Assembly (NCBI GenBank): GCA_950295325.1 | Contig: OX485803.1 | Location: forward strand, 22,260,001-22,324,000 | DNA: 64,000 bases | Source: Polytrichum commune | Taxonomy: Eukaryota > Streptophyta > Polytrichopsida > Polytrichales > Polytrichaceae | Direction: 5' to 3' | In this document: piece after piece, positions 9,726-21,700 of the stretch | Layout: the number at the start of each line of letters is the position of its first letter | How positions within the stretch are numbered: position 1 is the stretch's first letter | Translations under genes and position numbers: made by a program | The notes under the pieces: generated by a model | The model's database searches: none | What the model was told of the DNA's origin: nothing | The model's input: only the letters and a program-made list of their open reading frames with translations

Positions 9726-12700
9726 ATGGCTCATGTGCCTGCTAACGGAGAAGTCGGTATGGCAATCCTCAGAGCCGATGGAGAGAGAGTCCCACTTACC
9801 TTTTGCATGGATGACAGCGGACTAGCTTACGTGACGTCCCAACGTCTAAGTATTCGGTTTGGTTTTAGAGCGGACACTATTGTTGTTGACGAGGATATTT
9901 TTGATGTTGTCACGTCTGAGCTTACACATACTCTAGGTCGCATTTCGCATCGTGATGAGAACAATAACATGTTTTGGACTCTTCATCCAGGTAGTTACCG
10001 AGTCTATGGCCTCACTGAATCTCAGATGGCTGCTTCTACTGAGATCCTCACTCCTCGCTCTTCCTCTACCTGCACCATTCAAACTCCTCTGCCACGTGAT
10101 GTGAAGGTCAAGCTCGAACCCGGTCTCGAGACGCCTATTGTAGACAACTCTAGAGTAGAATCTGTAATTACACTTTCTTCAGATGACGAGGTCAGTCCCA
10201 CCAAGCCCCCGCCTCAGGTTATAGTTGGTGGGGACGCTCCTAAAGTATATCCTTTGTCGCAAGATACTGTTAGCATAGTACCATTATTAAAACAACTTGC
10301 AGCAATGCCGGGAAAAAAAACATTCTTAAAAAAATAGACTACTCGGTGATTAGACACGAGAGGGTAGAGTACCTTCCTGCTCTGTTCGATGGTGCTGTCA
10401 TCTTCGAGTTGCCACCCGTTGGTCACACGGCCGCACGGTCACAGGCCAAGTCTATGCAAGGAATGGACAAACGTTACGACGGCCATGTGTGGACCAAGAC
10501 CATCACCACCAACATCACAAACGACTTTGGTTTGTCCTTCCGTTCTTCCTCCTGCGTTGGACACCTGCGTTGCAAGAACAAGGAGTGCGAATATCTGATC
10601 CGCCGACCTCGTATTTTCGAAGTCAACGAGACAGAGTTTGAAGGTTGTACCCTCCAAGCCTTTGTAGTGGATCAAGCACCCCCAACTGACTCTACGCTTG
10701 TTTGCAAGGTGTGTAAAGAACCCCCGACATGTATTGCTACATGTGGGGCTAAGATTTAATATGTTGCTGGCAAAATCAACTATACAAGAACGTGTATCCA
10801 CCTTGGAATTCACGATCACCCAGTCAAGGTGGGCGACTACAGAGACACTAAGGCTAAGATCAGTGGCCTAATTGAAGAACAGATCGAGAAGACTCCCCAG
10901 GCTACCAGGAGTGCGGTTGTGTTGGAGGCTAGCAAAGTTCTATTTTGCAGTTATCTCCTTCAACCCGATGACGCGCCAACAAAGAAGCTTTCTCTTGAGG
11001 AACTTGTTCCAGTATTCGACCGGTGCAAGGACATGGCTTCCCCAAACATCCGCAACAAGATCATGAGCTTCCGTTTCCTCAGAAGGTATGGTGTCATGGA
11101 CTCTATCACCAAACTCCGTGGAATCAGTTTATGGGCATTTGTGCAGGAGAACAAATTCCCAGATCAAGGGGCAGATCTTGACAAGGTTTTTGTCTTTAAG
11201 ATGACGGAAGTCGGGCTTGGTAGTGGGGTAGACTTGGTGAAGCGTATGCAGCCCGGCGAAGATCTGGAGAATGCTTGGATTATGTTCGACCATGTGAAAC
11301 GGGCGAGACAGTGGACCACAATGGCATGCCACGTGTATGACTCCACGTATTGTCGTGTCATGACCATTGCAAGCTGTGACATGCAATCGGAGGACTGTGA
11401 TGCCCAGATCGTTTTCTGGAAGAATCTCAATGCTGTGATGGAGAGGAATGGCGTTGTCGATACCAACTTCAAGGATTTCATGGCCGACAGCGCCCAGGCC
11501 AATTGTAATGCAGTTCGGGTCATATATGGCAACGGGAAGAAGGAGGACCGCATGGATGACCGGGAAAGAACCTGTCAGTTTCACTGGACCCAATCTATGG
11601 TTAAGTATACCGAGAAATACATCCCCGAAGAACTCTGGGAGCAACACAAAAAGATGTGCCACCAATATAGGACCGCCAGGACCATGGACGAAGCAGAGAA
11701 CCTGTTCCACGGGCTACGTGCATGGTGGGTATCCGCCGGGGCAGTGACAGAGAAGGCACTTGACAAACTCGAGCTCTGGCTTGCATTCTGGCACTTCCGT
11801 TATCGCCAATGGGGAGGCTTCATGACCAGGGTATGTTCACCCTAAACTTGTTGTTTTTTTTTCTTTTCACTCTAATATGAAACAACTCTTCTCCAATTTC
11901 TAATTGCTTACACTATGTACACGCAGAAATTTACAGTAGAAGAACTAGCAGAAATGCCTTCATGTAATCTCGCCGAATCAATACACAACAAGTGGCTTCA
12001 ATCGTCTGGAAACAGTGGCAGCGACCTCTATGTTGCTACAGTGGACGACTTTGTTCGAGGCTTCCTTCAGGTTGTCAATTACTACCAGTTCCTGAAAGGT
12101 GATGTTGGCGGTACAGGCCCTACAAAGAAAGAGCTCAAGCTAAGGTTGGCAGAGCGTAGGGCGAAGCAAACGGGTAATCCTTTAGTCTTCGAAGACCCCA
12201 TGATGGACATGCCTGGAGCAGAAGAGTTCTGTACTCGGGTGCCTTATATGGCTGGGGAAGAGGTGTTTGGGTCTACGAAGCGCAAAGCATATCTACCTCT
12301 TGGAGCAGAAGAGGAGTCGCACAGACCTGATAAGGTCAACTTCTCACATCCCCGTGCCTCTAGTAGGGTTGTCCGGACTCGTTCCACTGACATGCCCATA
12401 ATTGTTGAAGAGGAAGATTCCAATGTCCCGGAAGTTGCACCCCCGGCGCCACATGCGGACGATATCGTCCCATCCCCCATCCCCGTGGGACGGATCAGCC
12501 ACGTCACTGCCGTCGAGGAGACTAGGGTGAACGTGAAGGAGTGGCACATCGCTCGGTTGCCAAAGACTTCTGCCAAATGTTGTTGGGCACAGAGAGTTGT
12601 CACCAAAAAGAAGTGTACTGAGAGAATCGTAAGGGGTGCAAAATCAACCCCTGCCCCTACGTACACCGGTCTATGGCACAGCACTAGGAGAAATGTGAAA

Positions 12701-13411
12701 GAGACCACAGAGTTTTTCTTCTGCTCAGATGATATCCATAGGTGCGTTAAGGGTAGCAGGCGCAAATGGGTTGTTCAATACTCTGCGGAACAGGAGAGGC
12801 CAAGCATTCCGGATGTTTGGCCAGTGAAACTTGGGACTAACCTCAAGCAATGTGAGATCTTGGCCCTCGAGGCGGCCGGATTCCAACTGCCGCAGAAAGT
12901 GCCAGTCTCACCCAGAAGGCTCTTTTCCACTGCACCGTCTCCGGCAAATTTAGACTCCGTGCCGGTGCCAGCAGATGCGGACAGGTATCCTGGGAAGAGA
13001 GAAGGGAAGCTCGTTAAGCGCACCGCAACCCGTCCAAACCCTCAGCAGCGGTTATCCATGGGCTCTGCGGACTCCCTCAAAGCTCAACTCCGCTCGGTGA
13101 CGATGATTCCTCACCCTGGCCATGGCTGCATCATTGCGCTAGACTCGATGACGCCACCCGACGTGACACAATACCACATCACCATCAGTTCCCTCCCGGG
13201 TTGCACCTGCCCTGCATTCAAGAAGACAATGACCAACTTTCGAGGGCGGAGTCAATTCTCGTATTGCAAGCATGTTTACTATATTTTTTTAAAGGTCTGC
13301 CATCGCAATCCTGATGTAGACCTTTTCATCCACGCGCCAACCTTCAGCTTCAACGAGGTCAAAGTTATTCTCGAGAGTGGAATTTTAACTCACCCTTTAG
13401 ATCGGGCCTAG
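9726..13411 (+). pseudogene. MULE transposase with DDE domain and SWIM zinc finger (two lesions)
   Basis: Exon 1 is read from ATG 9726 to 11830 (donor GTATGT); exon 2 runs 11927-13411 after ACGCAG, phase 0. The upstream frame opens at 9489, but 9726 gives a plausible N-terminus. The N-terminal third has an acidic, Ser-rich stretch with VITLSSDDE near 10164-10190. The MULE core follows at about 11150-11700: DSTYCRVMTIASCD, FKDFMADSAQANCNAV, CQFHW and a MDEAENLFHGL helix. A SWIM finger (CTCPAF...YCKH, CxCxnCxH) lies at about 13202-13280. Two lesions interrupt it: the run of eight A at 10313-10320 is one base short of joining the frames at 10337/10346, and an in-frame TAA sits at 10757-10759. 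Either an A-run sequencing error plus one nonsense codon or true decay is possible. Function if intact: nuclear transposase. Confidence 0.75.
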
Positions 13412-14340
13412 GATTTACTCTAAGTGTCCCTTTCTCCCATCAACATGATAGATGAAGTAGTGCCTATTCATCCATGTTTCTAATAGAGTACACCATAGAC
13501 TAAGTGATATAAGATTTTCATTGAATAATTAAATATTGTCAGCTCAAAAATATAATAAATATAATCCCATGGATTATTTTTATTCAGCTCAAAAAGTTGG
13601 ATTACAATACTCAACCGTATCATGTGTCTCTATACATATTGGGATCATCATTGGTTTTCATCATCTACTTAATTATTATATCACAATTTTACGATCATTT
13701 TGGCACTTCACAGTTCTCAAACTAAATCAGACCATTTCAAATTCAGGGCATTTACTTTATTTAGTGCCCACACATTCCATGGAAATAGGTCCCAACAATT
13801 TTCTATTTTGGCAGAATACGGAATATTCTAAGTATATTCTCTTACTATTTTAGGTAATTCTAATTTTAATACAGAATCTATCCTATTTTTACCACATTTC
13901 CGCTCTCCGCTCTCCAAATCGCCGCTCTCCGCTCTCCGCTCGCATACAAGCCTCGTCCGCGATCACACCCCCTTACGTTTCATAACCACGTGCGATAAAA
14001 GTTTGCTACCCTATATTTTATGCCATATATAATTTTGAAAATTATGATATTTTTTCTACATATGCACAACCATTGATAATATTTTTTTTTAATATATTTT
14101 TTGAAATTTTTGAGCATCTTAATTTTTGTAGTAGTTTTCTTAGTTCAAATTCGCATCATTCTAGTTAAAAACGGTATGTTTTATAAAATTTATCAAAACA
14201 AATCATAAAATTTTGGTTATTATTTTTTACTATGTAATAGATACCGTGTATATCTACTTATGAAAAAAAAATATAAAAAATTGACCCATTTTGGTGATGC
14301 TTTATTTAGAAAGTAGATTTTATTTATCGCATGTGGTGTT
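13412..14340. other. AT-rich intergenic DNA with a short CCGCTCT repeat
   Basis: No gene recognised. At about 13904-13942 the 7-mer CCGCTCT (or CGCTCTC) recurs five times in a pyrimidine-rich tract. The rest is A/T-rich with poly(T) and poly(A) runs. Confidence 0.6.
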
Positions 14341-15780
14341 CAACTTGACAATGGAGTGCACCTCCCTTAAGGAAGAAATATTTTATTGAAGTTGGAGTTC
14401 TCCGGAGGCCAAGTTTGTTGTCCGAGGCTTTGAGGTTGCCTATCAGCCCTAAACCCCCACCCTTATGCGTCTGTGTCCGGGTGAGAGTTCAGGACCAACA
14501 TTTCCTCAACTCCTTTCTCAGCACTTGTTATTAGCTTCCCTTGCTTGCAATGTAGATATCCAAAATCGCATCTTTATTCAGTTCATATGAGACCAAGGCA
14601 TTAAGAAATGCCCTTTGTTCTTCACGTCCTAATTAACCCTTCGTCCCTACTTAAGGACTACTTAATACATCCTACGCTAATGTGACCTCCTAATCCTATC
14701 CTGTTATCTATTAGCTGCACCTTGTCCTTCCTGCCTCCGGCCTCATTAATCAGTTTACCGGCTACCTTAGCTGTTGGACCGAGCTTGAGCTACTGTGGAA
14801 CCCCACATGAGCCGTCACCAGCCCGTCACTGAACCCTGCCTCCCTCGAGACTCTATTGGCCTTCCGCTCCTGGGCCGTCACCCTCGGGGTGCAGCAACCT
14901 CAGTCGTCCCCTGGCACCTACCCACAGGGTCGAACCCCCGCTGGGGTCTTCAGATTGCTTCGCCTCTTCTCCCAACAACCCACTTGCTTCGATCAGTTTG
15001 AGGCTGACTCCTCATAGGTCCCGGTCTCCAAATTTTCCCCATTCTGCTTTGGAAATTGACCAGTGCTAAGGCCTCACTCCTCTCTGCCCCTGGTCCCCCA
15101 GCCAGCATTACCTGAATAGAAGTGTTTTGTAATTCTGGCCCAGTTCGATTATTCATCAAAGAGGAATCGCCACCGCCCTTCCATTAGAAACCTCTTGTAT
15201 CGAGTCAGCCCACAGTTCTCCTTCCCAAGCTCCCCAGTCTGTTCAGAACTAATGCGGAGGTTAATCAACTACTGCCATAGAACGCGAGAAATCCCCTCCC
15301 CTAAATTCCATCGAATTACGACTGGATAACAATGTGGGGCAGCAGCCATGCTTCCTGCCCCCTCGCTTCCGCACAGCTCGAATTCCGCCCAGAATCCCTG
15401 CTTCGCCCTCCTTCGTTGTTGCTGGCCTCCTCCGAGGTAGCCTCGGTTCCGAGTCCCCTCGTGCTTACTGGCTGACTTCGATCAGTTGTGTCGCCCTTGG
15501 GCGACCCCCCTCCTCACCTACAATCCACTCAGATCAAAATCTCCCCTTCCAGTGGCCGCCCCCGACCTCCTTCTCCTCACGCTCCACCCCCTGCTACCGA
15601 AGAAGGAAGAGATTTCCTCCCTGCCGCACCTCATCCAACCTCCACTTCCTACTGCCCGGAATTCTCTAGGTTTGAACAACATCCTAACCCCCTAAATGAA
15701 CAGTCACAATGCTTAATGAAGCCATATAAACCCCAGCCCTTGTAAGGCTAAGAACAAAGCCTAGGAACCCCTTAACTAAT
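14341..15780. other. C+T-rich segment of unknown origin
   Basis: Composition changes sharply from AT-rich to C-rich on the plus strand, for example CCACCCTTATGCG near 14458 and CTCGGGGTGCAGC near 14883. Short frames exist on both strands but match nothing recognised. A TATAAA lies near 15724. A decayed retroelement LTR or untranslated region is possible, but no matching terminal repeats or primer-binding site were seen. Confidence 0.35.
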
Positions 15781-15948
15781 TCCCAATCTACTTACCCCAC
15801 TCTTCAAGCACTAAATACTACCTTACCAGTCTAAAGTTTAACTTGCAATCCAACTTCAAGTCCCACTCTTTTTATGTTTTTCAATGCTTGACTAAAAATC
15901 CAAACCTAAATTTTACTAGATAAAAAGGATTAAGAGCACATATGAGCA

Positions 15949-18210
15949 TTATTTTGGGCTCATAGGAAACTCCTCCAATGCCTCACATTCCCACATGTCA
16001 AGTTTCTTAAGACTTGTCAAACCACCAAATCCTTCGGGTATCCCCTTCAAAGACCGGCATTTAGAGAAATCCAATTCCGCCAACGATGAGAGGTTGTTTA
16101 ATCCAAGAGGAAACTCCTCCAATGCCTCACACGCTTGCATGCAAAGTTTCTTGAGACTTGTCAAACCTTCAAATCCTTCGGGAATCCCCTTCAAAGACCG
16201 GCATTTAGAGAAATTTAATTCCTCCAACCTTGAGAGGTTGTTTAATCCAAGAGGAAACTCCTCCAATGCCTCACATGCTTGCATGCGAAGTTTCTTGAGA
16301 CTTGTCAAACCACCAAATCCTTCGGGTATCCCCTTCAAAGACCGGCATTTAGAGAAATCCAATTCCTCCAACCTTGAGAGGTTGTTTAATCCAAGAGGAA
16401 ACACCTCCAATGCCTCACATGATTGCATGCAAAGTTTCTTGAGACTTGTCAAACCACCAAATCCTTCAGGTACTTCCTTTAAAAACCGACATATAGAGAA
16501 ATCCAATTCCTCCAACCTTGAGAGGTTGTTTAATCCAAGAGGAAATTCTTCCAATGCCTCGCATGCTTGCATGTCAAGTTTCTTGAGACTTGTCAAACCA
16601 TCAAATCCTTCGGGTACTTCCTTTAAAGACCCACATATAGAGAAATCCAATTCCTCCAACGATGAGAGGTTGTTTAATCCAAGAGGAAACTCCTCCAATG
16701 CCTCACATTCCCACATATGAAGTTTCTTGAGACTCGTCAAGCCACCAAATCCTTCCGGTACCTGCTTCAACTATCGACATCCAGGGAAATTCAATTCCTC
16801 CAATGTTGACAGGTTGTTTAATCCAAGAGGAAACTCCTCCAATGCCTCACATTCCCACATATGAATTTTCTTGAGACTTGTCAAACCACCAAATCCTTCG
16901 GGTATCCCCTTCAAAGACCGGCATGAAGAGAAATGTAATTCCTCCAACGTTGAGAGGTTGTTTAATCAAAGACGAAAGTCTTCCAATCCCTCACAAGCTT
17001 GCATGACGAGCTTCTTGAGACTCGTTAAACCACCCAATCCTTCAGGTATCCCCTTCAAAGACCGGCATTTAGAGAAATCCAACTCCTCCAACCTAGAGAG
17101 GTTGTTTAATCAAAGAGGAAACACCTCCAATGCCTCACTTGGTTGCACGCAAAGTCTCTTGAGACTTGTCAAACCACCAAATCCTTCGGGTATCCCCTTC
17201 AAAGACCGGCATTTAGAAAAATCCAATTCCTGCAACGATGAGAGGTTGTTTAATCCAAGAGGAAACTCCTCCAATGCCTCACATACTTGCATGCCAAGTT
17301 TCTTGAGACTTGTCAAACCACCAAATCCTTCGGGTACCTCCTTCAACAACCGACATCTCAGGAAATTCAATTCCTCCAAGGATGAGAGGTTGTTTAATCA
17401 AAGAGGGAACTCCTCCAATGCCTCACATGCTTGCATGCAAAGTTTCTTGAGACTTGTCAAACCACCAAATCCTTCGGGTATCCCCTTCAAAGACCGGCAT
17501 TTGGAGAAATCCAATTCCTCCAACCTTGAGAGATTGTTTAATCCAAGAGGAAACTCCTCCAATGCCTCACACGCTTGCATGCAAAGTTTCTTGAGACTTG
17601 TCAAACCTTCAAATCCTTCGGGAATCCCCTTCAAAGACCGGCATTTAGAGAAATTTAATTCCTCCAACCTTGAGAGGTTGTTTAATCCAAGAGGAAACTC
17701 CTCCAATGCCTCACATGCTTGCATGCGAAGTTTCTTGAGACTTGTCAAACCACCAAATCCTTCGGGTATCCCCTTCAAAGACCGGCATTTAGAGAAATCC
17801 AATTCCTCCAACCTTGAGAGGTTGTTTAATCCAAGAGGAAACACCTCCAATGCCTCACATGATTGCATGCAAAGTTTCTTGAGACTTGTCAAACCACCAA
17901 ATCCTTCAGGTACTTCCTTTAAAAACCGACATATAGAGAAATCCAATTCCTCCAACCTTGAGAGGTTGTTTAATCCAAGAGGAAATTCTTCCAATGCCTC
18001 GCATGCTTGCATGTCAAGTTTCTTGAGACTTGTCAAACCATCAAATCCTTCGGGTACTTCCTTTAAAGACCCACATATAGAGAAATCCAATTCCTCCAAC
18101 GATGAGAGGTTGTTTAATCCAAGAGGAAACTCCTCCAATGCCTCACATTCCCACATATGAAGTTTCTTGAGACTCGTCAAGCCACCAAATCCTTCCGGTA
18201 CCTGCTTCAA
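15949..18210 (-). pseudogene. Disabled LRR tail downstream of the receptor stop codon
   Basis: The 144-bp LRR unit continues for about 15.7 further copies past the TAG at 18211-18213, keeping the same register and ending ...EEFPMSPK then TAA at 15949-15951. In-frame stops interrupt it: TGA at 17398-17400, 17110-17112 and 16966-16968, and TAG at 16771-16773. The three TGA codons fall on the same Gly codon of the LGLNNL motif (GGA to TGA), and both TAG codons replace the same codon of another unit type. The tail is therefore the former C-terminus of the receptor, now untranslated unless stops are bypassed. Confidence 0.8.
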
Positions 18211-21200
18211 CTATCGACATCCAGGGAAATTCAATTCCTCCAATGTTGACAGGTTGTTTAATCCAAGAGGAAACTCCTCCAATGCCTCACATGCTTGCAT
18301 GACGAGCTTCTTGAGACTTGTCAAACCACCAAATGCTTCCGGTATGCCTTTCAAAGACCGGCATTTACAGAAATTCAATTCCTCCAACGATGAGAGGTTG
18401 TTTAATCCAAGAGGAAACTCCTCCAATGCCTCACATTCCCACATGTCAAGTTTCTTGAGACTCGTCAAACCACCAAAACCTTCCGGTATCCCTTTTAAAG
18501 ACCGGCATTCAGAGAAATTCAATTCCTCCAACGATGAGAGGTTGTTTAATCCAAGAGGAAACTCCTCCAATGCCTCACATACTTGCATGCGAAGCTTCTT
18601 GAGACTTGTCAAACCTCCAAATCCTTCGGGTACCTCCTTCAACGACCGACATCTCAGGAAATTTAATTCCTGCAACGATGAGAGGTTGTTTAATCCAAGA
18701 GGAAACTCCTCCAATGCCTCACATTCCCACATGTAAAGTTTATTGAGAATTGTCAAACCACCAAATCCTTCGGGTATCCCCTTCAAAGACCGGCATTTAG
18801 AGAAATCCAATTCCTCCAACCTTGAGAGGTTGTTTAATCCAAGAGGAAACTCCTCCAATGCCTCACATTCCCACATACGAAGTTTCTTGAGACTTGTCAA
18901 ACCACCAAATCCTTCCGGTATCCCTTTTAAAAACCGGCATTTAGAGAAATCCAATTCCTCCAACCTTGAGAGGTTGTTTAATCCAAGAGGAAACTCCTCC
19001 AATGCCTCACATACTTGCATGCGAAGTTTCTTGAGACTCGTCAAGCCACCAAATCCTTCCGGTACCTGCTTCAACGATCGACATCCAAGGAAATTCAATT
19101 CCTCCAATGTTGAGAGGTTGTTTAATCCAAGAGGAAACTTCTCCAATGCCTCACATTCCCACATGTCAAGTTTCTTGAGACTTGTCAGACCACCAAATCC
19201 TTCAGGTATCCCCTTTAAACACCGGCATTTAGAGAAATCCAATTCCTCCAACGATGAGAGGTTGTTTAATCCAATAGGAAACTCCTCCAATGCCTCACAT
19301 CCTTGCATGTCAAGTTTCTTCAGACTTGTGAAACCACCAAATCCTTCGGGTATCCCCTTTAATGAGCGGCATTTAAAGAAATTTAATTCTTCCAACGATG
19401 AGAGGTTGTTTAATCCAAGAGGAAACTCTTCCAATGCCTCACATTGCCACATACGAAGTTTCTTGAGACTTGTCAAACCACCAAATCCTTCCGGTACCTG
19501 CTTCAACGATCGACATCCAGGGAAATCCAATTCCTCCAACCTTGAGAGGTTGTTTAATCCAAGAGGAAACTCCTCCAATGCCTCCAATGCTTGCATGCGA
19601 AGCTTCTTGAGACTTGTCAAACCACCAAATCCTTCGGGTATCTCCTTTAATGAGCGGCATTTAAAGAAATTTAATTCTTCTAACGATGAGAGGTTGTTTA
19701 ATCCAACAGGAAACTCCTCCAATGCCTCACATTCCCACATGTCAAGTTTATTGAGAATTGTCAAACCACCAAATCCTTCGGGTATCCCCTTCAAAGACCG
19801 GCATTTAGAGAAATCCAATTCCTCCAACCTTGAGAGGTTGTTTAATCCAAGAGGAAACTCCTCCAATGCCTCACATACTTGCATGCGAAGTTTCTTGAGA
19901 CTCGTCAAGCCACCAAATCCTTCCGGTACCTGCTTCAACGATCGACATCCAAGGAAATTCAATTCCTCCAATGTTGAGAGGTTGTTTAATCCAAGAGGAA
20001 ACTCCTCCAATGCCTCACATTCCCACATGTCAAGTTTCTTGAGACTTGTCAAACCACCAAATCCTTCAGGTATCCCTTTTAAACACCGGCATTTAGAGAA
20101 ATCCAATTCCTCCAACGATGAGAGGTTGTTTAATCCAAGAGGAAACTCCTCCAATGCCTCACATCCTTGCATGTCAAGTTTCTTCAGACTTGTCAAACCA
20201 CCAAATCCTTCCGGTACCTGCTTCAACGATCGACATCCAAGGAAATTCAATTCCTCCAATGTTGAGAGGTTGTTTAATCCAAGAGGAAACTCCTCCAATG
20301 CCTCACATTCCCACATGTCAAGTTTCTTGAGACTTGTCAAACCACCAAATCCTTCAGGTATCCCTTTTAAACACCGGCATTTAGAGAAATCCAATTCCTC
20401 CAACGATGAGAGGTTGTTTAATCCAAGAGGAAACTCCTCCAATGCCTCACATCCTTGCATGTCAAGTTTCTTCAGACTTGTCAAACCACCAAATTCTTCG
20501 GGTACTTCCTTTAAAGACCAACATACAGAGAAATCCAATTCCTCCAACCTTGAGAGGTTGTTTAATCCAAGAGGAAACTCCTCCAATGCCTCACATTCCC
20601 ACATATGAAGTTTCTTGAGACTTGTCAAACCACCAAATCCTTTGGGTACTTCCTTTAAAGACCGACATATAGAGAAATCGAATTCCTCCAACCTTGAGAG
20701 GTTGTTTAATCCAAGAAGAAATTCTTCCAATGCCTCACATTCCCACATCTCAAGTTTCTTGAGACTTGTCAAACCACCAAATCCTTCGGGTATCCCCTTT
20801 AATGAGCGGCATTTAAAGAAATTTAATTCTTCTAACGATGAGAGGTTGTTTAATCCAACAGGAAACTCCTCCAATGCCTCACATTCCCACATCTCAAGTT
20901 TCTTGAGACTTGTCAAACCACCAAATCCTTCGGGTATCCCCTTTAATGAGCGGCATTTAAAGAAATTTAATTCTTCTAACGATGAGAGGTTGTTTAATCC
21001 AACAGGAAACTCCTCCAATGCCTCACATTCCCACATGTCAAGTTTATTGAGAATTGTCAAACCACCAAATCCTTCGGGTATCCCCTTCAAAGACCGGCAT
21101 TTAGAGAAATCCAATTCCTCCAACCTTGAGAGGTTGTGTAATCCAAGAGGAAACTCCTCCAATGCCTCACATTCCCACAATGCAAGTTTCTTGAGACTTG

Positions 21201-21700
21201 TCAAACCACCAAATCCTTCGGGTATCCCCTTCAAAGACCGGCATTTAGAGAAATCCAATGCCTCCAACCTGGACAGGTTGTTTAATCCAAGAGGAAACTC
21301 CTCCAGTGCCTCACATTCCCACATCTCAAGTTTCTTGAGACTTGTCAAACCACCAAATCCTTCGGATATCCCTTTCAAAGACTGACATTTAGAGAAATCC
21401 AATTCCTCCAACCTGGAGAGGTTGTTTAATCCAAGAGGAAACTCCTCCAATGCCTCACATGCTTGCATGTAAAGTTTCTTGAGACTTGTCAAACCACCAA
21501 ATCCTTCGGGCATCCCCTTTAATGACCGGCATTTAGAGAAATTTAATTCTTCCAACGATGAGAGGTTGTTTAATCCAAGAGGAAACTCCTCCAATGCCTC
21601 ACATTCGCACATGTCAAATTTCTTGAGACTTGTCAAACCACCAAATCCTTCGGATATCCCCTTCAAAGACTGGCATTTAGAGAAATTCAATTCCTCCAAT
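15960..21700 (-). repeat. Homogenised coding minisatellite, about 40 copies of a 144-bp LRR unit
   Basis: Each 144-bp unit encodes two 24-residue LRRs, of the form SLEELDFSKCRSLKGIPEGF plus GGLTSLKKLDMWECEALEEF. Neighbouring units differ at few positions. Higher-order repeats are visible: a 288-bp register near 20010-20460, and a 759-bp stretch, 16094-16852, that appears identical by eye to 17534-18292, offset 1440 bp or ten units. The opposite strand is also open over long stretches because all units share phase. Confidence 0.9.

Noticed and set aside
11129-11710. Minus-strand frames of up to 193 codons across the MULE core
   Set aside because: Antisense shadows of the transposase frame, which carries DDE and SWIM motifs.
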